From Psilocybe azurescens (taxonomy: Eukaryota; Basidiomycota; Agaricomycetes; Agaricales; Agrocybaceae): DNA of 17,178 bases. The notes under the pieces are model-generated. The model did no database searches, was not told the origin of the DNA, and worked only from the letters and a program-made list of their open reading frames with translations. The translations under genes were made by a program, and so were the position numbers. The stretch lies in contig JAJIRX010000012.1 of NCBI GenBank assembly GCA_023853785.1, forward strand, positions 1-17,178, in the 5' to 3' direction. Below, piece by piece: positions 1 to 9,807 of the stretch (the first letter of the stretch is position 1; each line of letters opens with the position of its first letter).

Positions 1-270
1 TAATACTTAGCAGCAAAAGGGCCGGGAGAGCAAAAGACGTTACACAGGATTGAAAATACAAAAATTCTAAATAGAAAAGGAAAAAAGCGAGCTGAAGGTT
101 TACAAATGATTAGCTTGGGAAGGTCACGTCGTTGTACAAAGATAGGCGTTACACGCAGAGAAAAGGATTGCGAAAAGAACCATAAACAGATAGATAAGGG
201 AAATGGGAAGAGAATAAAACGGAAAGAAAACCGGAAAATCCGCAAATCAAATAATAACGGAAGGGATTAG
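1..270. other. 3' flank of the YTA7-like gene, no gene seen
   Basis: A/G-rich stretch on the plus strand, so C/T-rich in the transcript orientation of the minus-strand gene that stops at 271-273. It most likely contains that gene's 3' untranslated region. I see no convincing reading frame, RNA gene or repeat. Confidence 0.5.
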
Positions 271-3200
271 TCAATCATCATCACCACTTTGTTCTCCGAC
301 CTCTTCGATGAATTCCTTTACATCTTTAATCAGCTCCTTCGTCAAGTTCATCTCGGTCCCAGTCCTTTCGATGCCGCCACACACTCCCAAGAGAAGTCGC
401 ACGTAGCTGCTCGAGCTGTTCGACAGTCAAACCAGCTGTGCTTTCCTTCAACAAACCACGGAGTTCAGACAGCAACAAAGGCGAGACTTTGAACTCGGGA
501 AGAGGGGGCGTAGGCGACCTTTCGACCACCATCGCCACAGGCTCTGGCTCCGGGGTCAGCATATGCGTCGATGAGGAGGCGACGGGCGTGGGGGTAGACA
601 ACCTTTCGAGCGCTGTCTGCTGTGGTATCTGCATTTGTTGAACAGGGGTATGTGAAAGCATAAGCTGCGCTGGCGGCGGCGTAGGTGTGCCTCGGAGCAT
701 GTTCATGAACGATTCCCGTTGTTGTGGTGATTATGGTTCGGCCGGGACCCGAAAAGGGATCGGCAGGGTCAATGGGGAAGTTGAACATTTCGTTTGGTCG
801 TTGGGCGAAGGGAGATGGCACGCCAAACATGTTCTGTGGCATCGGTGCCGGGTTCAGCAGCGAAGGATCGAAGCCGCCCGACCGTCTAGGGAGGACTCGT
901 CTACAACCATCTGCTGTGCGATCTGATGTGGATACGGCATGTTAGAATAATTTGGGTGCAATGAAGGGTGAGGGGGCATCGGAAGCTGCTGGTGTGAATG
1001 GATACTGAGGGTATCCATTCGCCTCCGGAACCTCGATGAGAGGCCTCATGGGCTCAATGGGCTCATTTTGATCCAGAGCAAATCGGACTGGTGGACGTAG
1101 CTCTGAGCCAGGTCTTGACGAGCCCAGTGTATCCAGCGGGTCGCGATCATCCTCGTGGTCATCCAAGATCCTCGTCCTCTTCGCATCGCGTTCGCCATTC
1201 ACATTGGCATTGACGCCAACGAACCCATTAGTCTCACCCTCTGATCCATGCGAATCGGCACCGCTGCTCTCCTCGCCGCGTTGCCTCTTCAACCGCCGCT
1301 CCAACTTGACAGGGTCGGTGATCGAATGCTCAGGCTCCAGGCCATTGTTCCTTGCACTCCTCCTCGCGCCCGTCGGTGCAGCATTCCCATTCGTCTCCTT
1401 ATCTCCTCTCTCTTTATCCTTCTCCCGCCTTTCGCTCCTCTCCTCTGGCGCTCTCTGACAGCCATCCGCTCACACTCCTGCCTTAGCTGTGGGTCGAACT
1501 CCTGAATGCTGACCTGTGCAGCGGTGAACATCGCCTGGGCTTTGTGCAACCGGTCGACATCTTCGTACGCGCGAACATTCGCGTTATGCACCATCTTCCC
1601 AACATCGTCGAGGAATTCCTGAGGCGTCAGATAGCGGCCTTTATACAGGCCGTTCATCATGGTATCCAGGTCCACATCATATAAAGGTGGTTCTTGTTGC
1701 AAGATCTGCTGTTGCTGCATAACTCCGTTCATAGTCACGTCAGAATCGCCACCAAGAGGCTGAGTAGCTGGATCGCCAGTGATGTCGATAACACCATTGA
1801 GACCTCGCTCGCGATGCACTTCGATGACTGTAGTCGTCACCGTATCAAGACCACGCTCTTCACTCGGAACAAAATTATACTCCTCCTGCAGAAGGACGAG
1901 ACGAAAAAGTCAACAAAGCTGTGATAACCAACAGAAAAGAGAAAAGCAAAGCATACCGGCGCCCTCTTGGTAAACTTCTTGAATTTCCTCCTCAGCTCAT
2001 TCAAAATAGGCCCAAGGCGATACTTGAGCAACGTGAGAACCCTCTGATCATTCTCCTCCTGCAGCGCCAGCTCCGCAGGCGTAGGCTTCCGCGGCTCCAG
2101 CGGCGGAGCAACAGGCAGCTCTTCAAGGACCCTCTTCCTCCTTTCCATACCATCAGCGAACCGATTCGGGGGTCTTTGGATGTCCGCCATCAAGCCCTCA
2201 AAGAAGGCCTCGCGTTCAGTTTCCGACGGCATGGGGAGTGCCACGCGGTTGTCTTTCGTCGGTCCGAACCATGAGCGGACGTCTCGCGGGAGATCGGAGA
2301 AGCGGCCATCGACGACGGCCAAGAGGAGTATGGGGTCCGTCGGGGCGAGGGTATCGAGCATGGCGCGTACAGTCGATCGCGATGTCTCCGATACAGCGGC
2401 GCACCAACCCACTAGAGAAGGTATATAGATCACCGACGGCTGATTTCGCTTTGCTTCGACGAAAAGCTGGACGATGGCAGCTTCGACAGTCTGAGCAGAA
2501 ACAATAGAACAAATTAGATAATGTCCGGATTAGCGACAGCTTTCAAAAGAGACTTACTCTGGTAGAATCGCCCATCAGCGATCCAAGTTCCAGACTTTGC
2601 ACATGATAGCCTTCCAAATGATGGAGAACAGCAGCGCCGATGTAGCCTTGGCCCATTCCAACAGGACCATGGATAATCACCCGCGGCCGGTATACTCGCA
2701 AAGTTTGCATGGCTGAAGGTCACATTCAGAGGATTATCCACGGGAAACCCACAAATTATAGAACAAACCTTGAGATAACATCTCCTTCTCCAACGCGCCC
2801 TCCTCTCCCCCTCGTCCTCAAATTCAGCCTCTTCAAGAGCACTCAACTTCTTCTCCACAGGCATAACACGCCCTATCACATCCTTAACCTTCTGCAAAGT
2901 ACCGTCCAGCAACGGCACGAATTGGACAGGCAAAGGAGACGCAGCCGATGACGACGATCGGGCAGATGAAGGCACAAGTTCTGTAAAAGGCAGGTATCTA
3001 GTCAGCAAGAGACGGACGACATCCAAAGGTGGAGATAGTTACTTTTAATGGAAATCATAAAGTCGCGCAAACCGACTCCAATCGTCTCGGGTTTCAAAAG
3101 CAGACGATCATTCGTCTTGTAAACTTGAGGATATCGTCTCTGGATCGCATTCAGAGCAGCCTCTGTACACAGAGCCTATTCGCAAACAAACAACCCGTGA

Positions 3201-5483
3201 ATTAAAGCTCCCAATAAAAAGACAGTAAAAGAAGGGGCAAACCCACCCTTAAATCAGCGCCTCCATACCCCTTGGTCAACTTAGCCAGGCCTTTAATCCT
3301 CTCGCTCACTTCTCTTGCATTCTCCTCCGACTTCGCCTCCTCCTCACTCCCACCCCACCCCTCCCACTTCCTCGTCATAATGCTCAAAATCTTCTCCCTA
3401 GCCTCCAAAAGTCGGCAGTCCGAAATAAAATTCACGATCGAACCGCCCAGGTCTCCTGAGCGCAGAGTCCACGGCGTCCGGCCGATTCGTGGCACCGATG
3501 ACCACGACCTGGCCGCGCCCGTCCATGCCGTCCATCAGCGCAAGGAGCGTGCTGACGATCGAGGCGTGGATCTGGTCCTGCTTGGACGAGCGCACAGGCG
3601 CCAACCCGTCGATCTCGTCGAAGAAGATGATCGACGGCTGCGAGTTGCGGGCTTCTTCGAAGAGCAACCTTAATTGACGTTCCGCCTCTCCTACCCATTT
3701 CGAGAGACAATCTGCGCCTTTCCGCATGAAGAAAGCTGTGTGATTTGTTCATTAATTTCGGCCAGAGGAGCGTTTAAACGAGAAAAATAAAAATAAAAAA
3801 CAACAACACGTACAGATTTGTCGGCCGCCTGTTCGACAACTTGCAGCGAGCGCTCGTGCTAAGAGGGTTTTTCCTGTTCCTGGAGGACCATGGAATAAAA
3901 CACCACGAGGGGAGTTACATTGAATCTCTGGAAGACCTCTGGGTATAACAAAGGCAGGAGCGTCATTTCCTTCAACGCGTGGATGTCTGGATACGAATAA
4001 TAATATTAGAACAACGTCTATTTTGAACCGAAGCTTAAAATGACGTACGATCATCTAAACCGCCAACCTCATCGAAGGTGACGTTGGTGTTAACCCCTAG
4101 AGGATCGGCATCTGCGAGAGCTGTGTCGATAGAACATCAATTAGCCGCTCAAAATGGTTCATTCAAATGTCAGAAAATAGGTTACCTGAATCGCCGATCT
4201 TTCCGAGGTTAGAAGGTGTACCTCCTGCAGCGAGGTCACCAATCATCCCGCCCCCGGCAACAGCACCGGTACCGAAAGGTGCAATACCGCCAAAAGGTTT
4301 CCTTGGAGTCCTTGTTGGATAATCAGAGTCCTAGAGATTTTTGAAAAAAAGCACAGGAAGGGGAGCAAGAAAATGAGAAAGGGGCAGCGAGAGAGAAGCA
4401 GAGCAGAACAAGAACACTCACCGAGTCGTCTCCTGGCATGCCCATCCACTTTCCGAGCTCCTTCCCACTGGCGCTCCATCCGAGGCGTGGTCTTTTAGCA
4501 CCGCCAGCACCGCCATTCCTTGCATTCCTACCTCCTCCTTGTCGCGGCGGGGGTTTCGGCATTTCTTCGAGAGGCGGCGGGATCGCGTAGTTGATCTCCT
4601 TCCTTTGCCTGAGTGCGTAGGGCTTCCCATCTCCCTCATCTTCAGGCTCGGGTTCTGGTTCTGGTTCCGGCTCAGGTTCCATGTCGGAGGAAGTCTGAGG
4701 GGCATCGTCGAACGAGCCGTCTGCATCAGCTGATGCACCGGAGGAGGTATGCCCTGGGTCGAAGTCTTGCTCGGCTTTCTGGTCCGCTCGAGAAGCCGCC
4801 CTGCGAGAGAGCCTCTGCGATCGCTGCGCTTGCTGTTTCTGTCTCTCCTTCGTCTCCCTTTTCCTTCTGTGTCAGAGGTGGGGTGCGTTCGCCGATCTTC
4901 GAGTGAGTCTGCGGGTCGGAGGACCGTTGTGCAGCTTCTCTTCTTCATCGCTCACGATAAAGCCGTCTAAACGGGATGTGCGAGTCCTGTTCCTCAGTCC
5001 GTACGGCATGGGGGCGGAGTCTTCGTCTTCTTCGTCAACAACCACGTTTGCGCGCCTGGAAGATGCCCTGGTCACTTTGTGGCCTTTGGAATCATCAAAG
5101 AGGTCAGAAGCCACTGGATGATCCCCCTCGTCTTCTCCATCGTTCTCGCTACTCTCAGCGTAAGTGACTTTAGTCGTCTTCCTCCCATGTCGAGTAGTGA
5201 TGACTTCACGGACAGGCTCCGGCTCCGGCTCGTCCTCTGGCTGTTCGTCTTCGCCTGCATCATCCATGTTGACAGATTTTTCGCTGACGTGATACTCCGA
5301 ACCCGATGCGTTACTTGTCGAAGCACGACGAGAGGAGCGACGTAGGTTCATGTCTACTTGCCGTGGTATTTTGATGAATCCAGCGCTCTTTCTTTCTGGA
5401 GAAACAGAGAAGTCGGGTGTGTGCTGCTCTTCTGGGAATGTATAGGGCTGGGACAAATTTGTCGAAGCAGGTTCGTCAAGCAT
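271..5483 (-). CDS. YTA7: YTA7/ATAD2-type AAA ATPase with bromodomain-like region (frameshifted in this sequence)
   Basis: Nuclear chromatin AAA ATPase; family members bind histone H3 and control nucleosome density. Inferred exons: 5483-4422, 4330-4186, 4120-4049, 3986-3814, 3735-3247, 3175-3043, 2980-2769, 2712-2558, 2490-1957 and 1885-271. They give about 1,529 aa, near the 1,380-1,390 aa of yeast Yta7 and human ATAD2. An acidic, Arg/Ser-rich N-terminus (1-350) precedes AAA1: Walker A GPPGTGKT (about 460-467), Walker B IIFFDEID (520-527), sensor GATN (about 568) and arginine finger RRPGRFDRE. AAA2 is degenerate (GPVGMGQGY near 780, no Lys-Ser/Thr), as is usual in this family. A bromodomain-like region follows (about 975-1090), split by a Gln-rich insert. 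The start is the ATG at 5481-5483. Single-base indels break the frame near 4884-4892, 4856-4858, 3909-3912, 3407-3410, 2798-2812, 1433-1447, 983-994, 873-886, 726-738 and 340-352; an in-frame TGA lies at 4872-4874. The family call is very secure; the exact product is not. Confidence 0.93.
4640..4682 (-). repeat. Glu-Pro dipeptide microsatellite inside the YTA7-like gene
   Basis: A run of alternating Glu-Pro codons (about seven dipeptides) encoded by a GAG/GAA-CCN hexanucleotide-like tract in the acidic N-terminal region of the AAA ATPase gene. A shorter acidic Glu-Pro stretch occurs again at about 5205-5235. Acidic low-complexity N-termini are usual in YTA7/ATAD2 proteins and are thought to contact histones; that role is inferred here. 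Confidence 0.7.
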
Positions 5484-7362
5484 CAAAGGTGGGCACTTTG
5501 ACCCCCTGCAAAGTGGATGTCCGCTGTAGATGATGTTCAGAGCGTTGTGTTATCGCTGATGGTCGTTGCCGCTGTCGTCGTTTGGCGCCGTTGTCAAGAA
5601 ATTATTCGTATGAGAGTCCCGAGCCCATTGTTCCCTGCGTGGCGGTGCTTGTTTGTACTTGTTTGGATTTGAACACACTCTCCATCCTCCCTCTTCCTCA
5701 CCTCGAAACCTCCTCCTCCCCCGCATTTCGTCTCCAGCGCGGATTTTCTGTATCTCGCAGATTTCGCGGAATTCATGAAGAAACGTGTTTGGACGATGCA
5801 AAACTCTCAGAAAATCGCCGAAAAGGAGGGCAAAGCACCCTGGAAGAGCGCTATGCAAGGATCCGTGGTTTCGGGGCGCCTGGGATGTGGATGTTCGAAG
5901 AAAAGAATCGTTTTTGCGAGTCTCTTGCCATTTCGCTTTTTCGACGACTTTGCTGATGACCTGAGTGATTCCGTGTACAACGTGACATATGTGACAGTAC
6001 TGTCACTCTGGATTACGACAACCACGTGTCGCACGAGACTCATGCCGCATCATGAATTCTTCTACTTCAATTCTACCTTACTTTATACTCCCCACCATCG
6101 TAATAGCTCGCTTAGAACACAGACGAGATTGAATTTTGTCAAAAATAGCTGCAGGAGCGCAGCGCAAGATGGATGCCTTCTGGAGATGGTGTATAGTTGC
6201 GGACAAGTAAAGGCATCCGTTTTTTCAACCAATTAGTTCAACCTCAAATAGTATCCAGATAGATGCAGGACCATTGGGGCTTCCAGAATATAGGTATATA
6301 CAAATCCAAATGTATCCCTATGGGAGAGACTAGAATCAAATCAAGATGGGGATAAATTTACGAGCTTTGCGTGTCCGCCACTATTTATCGGTGCGCAAAG
6401 TACTACACAGGAAACCGATCATTCGTCTACTATCAAGCTACTCACTGGTCCTCGAGCGCCTAAGGGAACCCATATGCCCTCGTATTGAGCAGCAACGTAG
6501 AAAAATTTACCGCTTCTGTAAGATAGACATTGGATATGCTGGCTCAATACACATACAGGGTGCTCGTTCGGTATCAGACCGTGCTTAGCTTGCACATGTA
6601 CTAATACTGAACCCCGTGCCGTGTAATATACTACTACTAATTATTCTGCGATGAGTGAGCAGCCAATACTCATCTACGAATCAGGAGCAAGTAAGAAACA
6701 AAAATTGCATTTCGGGATTTTTATTAAGGTAAAATCCTGACACTTAATGATCTTCCTCTTAATCTACTGCTTCTTTAACCTTTGGAGCCTCCAGAGTATT
6801 CTCACCCCTCTAGGCACTTTCTGTTTCATAGAGAAATTCTGAATTTTCACTTTTTCACAACTCAAATCTTGATCTCACTTTTTGCTCCCTAACTCTTCCC
6901 TCTAGTGTTTGGTACTGCCACCTGGATTCGGATTCAGGTCGTCATTTCCATGAAATTTGGTTACCCAAGCGCTCAGACCTTTGAAAGCTCAGAAACCTCT
7001 CATATGCTCTCTCGCGGCGTAGCGCGTTCAAGTCGACCGTCGCGTCGCCTCTAGATTTTGGTCGATCTCGTGACTCGGACTTTGAGTCATTCTTTGACCT
7101 GCCTCCATAGCCCTCCCGGCTCCGACCACGGATCATTTGTTCTATATGTCTTATCTAACCCTCCTTGATTCTTCCTTTCTCTTCCATTCCTTTCAAAGGA
7201 ATTCGTAATAACTTATAACCCATTCATTTTTCTTCGATTTTTCTTCTACGGCGCAGCTACGGCGTACATACTGTAGCTTTTGAAGCCGCCTATTGCCAAA
7301 GTAGGAACTATTACAGTCTGTAAATACTGGATACCATCGCAGACTACGGAAGGGCATCCACC
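5484..7362. other. Spacer between divergently transcribed genes, no confident gene
   Basis: About 1.9 kb between the start of the minus-strand YTA7-like gene and the start of the plus-strand D123-like gene, so it should hold both promoters. Open frames here lack recognisable motifs or a plausible exon-intron structure. A perfect palindrome sits at 5991-6006. The last 200 bases before the D123-like start contain a pyrimidine-rich tract (about 7228-7247) and a repeated CTACGGCG octamer, both common in fungal promoters. A small Arg/Ser-rich minus-strand frame at 6942-7136 is treated as a weak lead only. Confidence 0.5.
5991..6006. repeat. Perfect 16-bp palindrome GTGACAGTACTGTCAC
   Basis: The two 8-base halves are exact reverse complements. 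A further GTGAC copy lies just upstream at 5982-5986, followed by CATATG, and an E-box core CACGTG lies about 15 bases downstream. The position, about 500 bp upstream of the YTA7-like start, allows a dimeric transcription-factor site, but no factor is identified. It could also be chance. Confidence 0.6.
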
Positions 7363-8312
7363 ATGCAGATAACCATCAACAAAATACCCCTTTCAGCCCT
7401 TGAAGAATACCCAGAGCGCTTCAACACCACCTATCACGAATACGACGAACTCCCCTCCGATCTCAAAGCCCTCGAACCTGAACGCACCGCATCCGACCTG
7501 GACGCCATTCTCCGCGAAAAGGTATATTCCATCTTCGTCTCATTTATACATAGCCTGCGATCCAACCCTCCAGAACACCACTCGTTTTCGCTCTCGCACG
7601 AGGACTGTCAGCTCCTCGCACGCGTAACCCTGGTCGCTCTGAGCAAGGACGACCGCCGTGTCTCCGAGGTGCACGATATAGACCTGGAGATACTCGCGCG
7701 GAGGATATCCAGGACCGTTCCGTGTTTCGACGGCACGCGCGCATGGTTCGTCAGGATGGAGACGGGCTCGCCGAAGAACGGACGCGGGGGCGTGGGCCCG
7801 TTCACAAACGCGCGTCAAGTGCTCGAAAGCATATGCACGAGCCGCCGGGCGTACGACTACCTGAAGCACACATGCAGCACCCCGGAGAGACGGACATGCT
7901 GCACTTCTTACCATGGCGAGAGGACATCGACACATCGAACGAGTTCAGAATGTTCGTGCCTCCCTCCGAGCGCGTGCGTGCCATTAGCGAGTACTCCACT
8001 TCCGGGAAATGGGCGACGCTGCCCAAGGAGGAAATGGAGCAAGTTGTACGCAAGATGCTGGAGTGCCATGACGCCTTTCGAGAGAAGGCGAAGGCGGGAG
8101 CTGCACTACCGGCAGCGGGGTATACTATTGATCTGCATTGCTCAAAGAACAAGGCGGAAGGATGGATCGTGGAGGCGCTCGAGGTGAACATGTTCGGTGC
8201 ACAGAATGGTGCTGGTAGCTGTCTGTTCAATTGGGTTGAGGATGGTTCGTGGCAGAAGATGTATGGACTGGGCGACGAGCTAGAACTTCGCATTCTTTAT
8301 GAGAAGCCATGA
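7363..8312 (+). CDS. Cdc123/D123-like ATP-grasp-fold protein (one frameshift)
   Basis: Resembles Cdc123/D123 proteins, ATP-grasp-like factors that in eukaryotes help assemble translation initiation factor eIF2. The start ATG is in a good context (CCACCATGC). Motifs in family order: RAWFVRMETGSPKNG (about 126-140, compare FVRLSSRSPKD), LPWREDIDTSNEFRMFVPP with the Asp-Ile-Asp and Glu-Phe-Arg core, AISEYS, then VEALEVNMFGAQNG near the C-terminus, matching the metal/nucleotide-binding D-x-N-P-F-G region. There Glu replaces the usual Asp and Met the Pro. No intron is needed. The frame breaks once, at CCCCGG 7880-7885, where one base appears missing; with it the product is about 316 aa. It is too divergent to be the canonical Cdc123, and fungi carry extra D123-like paralogues of unknown role. 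Molecular activity is not established. Confidence 0.72.
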
Positions 8313-9807
8313 GTCGAGTATGGTCAGGCCTCAGATCTTCAGGAGTCTACCTCAGAAAGGCAGACTCGTCCGAGTCAAAATAACATATTCAAGTCCAGTT
8401 CTACTTTTGCTTGCCCCCAAAAGCTAGCTCAACTCGACGGAACAGTTGAACTCCGGGAAAAGCCGTTGCAATTGTGGTCGAGCACGCACCGACATCGTCA
8501 TGGCACTCGTGCACTCCGAAGACAATACGAGCAGTCCATACCCAGAATATCATCGCGATCGAATGCTCGTCTAGTCTGGCACTTCATCAGAAACGGGATA
8601 CCAGGAACGGAAACACTATTGAGCCATGCTTCGGCCACAGAGACTCATTACCGCACGAACTGACACCCGACATGTTTCGTATTCGGAGAACAGATTGACT
8701 ATCACTCAGAGGGCCTATGATAGAGCAATATCTCCACGAGGTAGATGGAAATCATGTACATAGCAGGAAAACATACGCAGCAGCGCAATGTGGATGTGGG
8801 TCAGTTGTCCCTTGATAGAGCAGGCTGACATTGCACGTCAGCGCCAGACGCCTCGCCTCGCCCTCGCTTGGAGTGAGTCGACGTCGCTAACGAGTGGTAA
8901 AGAACTAACAATGCAAAGCCTCTGATAGGTATCGCCGGAGTCTGCCAACTCCGCAGTGCCGAAGCTGAGCCGAGGGACGGACACATAAGCTGCTCTCGAC
9001 ATAAAAATATAGACCGGATACGCCCGCAGGCTGCTCGCCACCGAGAAGCCCTTGTCTATCGATGCTGCCCATGGTAAACATAGCAAAAATAGCTCCCGCA
9101 TTTTTGGTTATGAAATGTCATCTAATGGCATGCGCCACACCAGTTCCACGAGCCGAATAGGAAGCATCAAAACAAATCGACAAGATGTTAAGAACCAAGA
9201 TCGGGCATCTGGAAATGCTTATCTTGATCTGAGCACTTCGATCAGAGATCTATCTGCATCATAAGTAGCAAGGAAGCGCTCAGGGGTGGTCACGGGTAAT
9301 AACAAGTACCTTAATAATTCTCTGCAGCGTAGTTGCCTCGGGTCTCGCCAGAAATACATCATAAGCAGGCTTATCATGCTCTGTCACCCTGGATTCGATG
9401 GACTCGAGATACTTGAACGCCATCCTCCCCGACCCCCTATCTTGGCCGCTACCTCCCCGAGACAAGACTCAACTTCAAGGAACCGGGTCCTCGCAGCTCA
9501 GCGGCTTGAGTATCACGGGTTACAATGGAAATATCCAGGCATCGTATCTCAGTATGGAAATCAACGCTCCTCCTATGGATTATCCTTCCCATAGAATGTA
9601 TTGTGTTGTCTATAATATCCTACACAGATTAAACACAGGAACGTATCATCATCTCACTGCAGAAATAATCTCAGACACCGCATGTATATCGCGCCAAAAA
9701 CGTACTTTATTTCCCTAGACAGTTGAATAAAGAGAGACTTTGTTTTCATTGGAGAGTTTACATCCAACCCGGAAGGAAGTAGCTCCTACAGACCACAACC
9801 ACTGGCA
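8313..9807. other. Spacer without a confident gene
   Basis: About 1.5 kb between the D123-like stop and the ferric reductase start. It should hold the 3' end of the former and the promoter of the latter. Short frames on both strands show no family motif, except a weak PAH-like segment on the minus strand at 9219-9425. No clear TATA box or iron-responsive motif could be assigned to the reductase; one GATAAG hexamer on the minus strand at about 9218-9223 is the nearest candidate. Confidence 0.45.
9219..9425 (-). CDS. Possible PAH-like (Sin3-type) fragment
   Basis: The minus frame starting with ATG at 9423-9425 reads AFKYLESIESR, then AYDVFLA and LQRIIKVL. After a CCCC run (plus-strand GGGG at 9283-9286) and an overlapping in-frame TGA, a second frame continues as PERFLATYDADRSLIEVL to TAA at 9219-9221. 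This order (A-x-x-YL, Y-x-x-FL, I-x-x-V/L, HP-then-aromatic) resembles a paired amphipathic helix of Sin3-type proteins, of which basidiomycetes can have small stand-alone forms. No upstream exon was recognised and the match is loose. It may be a remnant or chance; the opposite strand is also open here. Confidence 0.22.

Noticed and set aside
4418..4948. A 176-codon minus-strand frame rich in Arg and Ser
   Set aside because: Shifted frame of the YTA7-like first exon; the true frame carries the Glu-Pro tract and YALRQRKEINYAIPPPLEE, which fit the family.
5582..6236. Two overlapping plus-strand frames of 124 and 153 codons
   Set aside because: No family motif, unusual composition (Cys/Arg/Ser mixtures), overlap with each other and no plausible exon structure; they look like chance frames in the spacer.
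7540..7935. Minus-strand 131-codon frame opposite the D123-like gene
   Set aside because: Antisense shadow of GC-rich coding sequence; the plus strand carries conserved D123 motifs in the same bases.
8838..9101. Minus-strand 87-codon frame with hydrophobic stretches
   Set aside because: No recognisable domain, no clear splice partners, and overlapping frames on both strands are equally open.
9398..9718. Plus-strand 106-codon frame overlapping the PAH-like segment
   Set aside because: Protein-like in places but matches no family and ends in spacer; the minus strand has the slightly better case.
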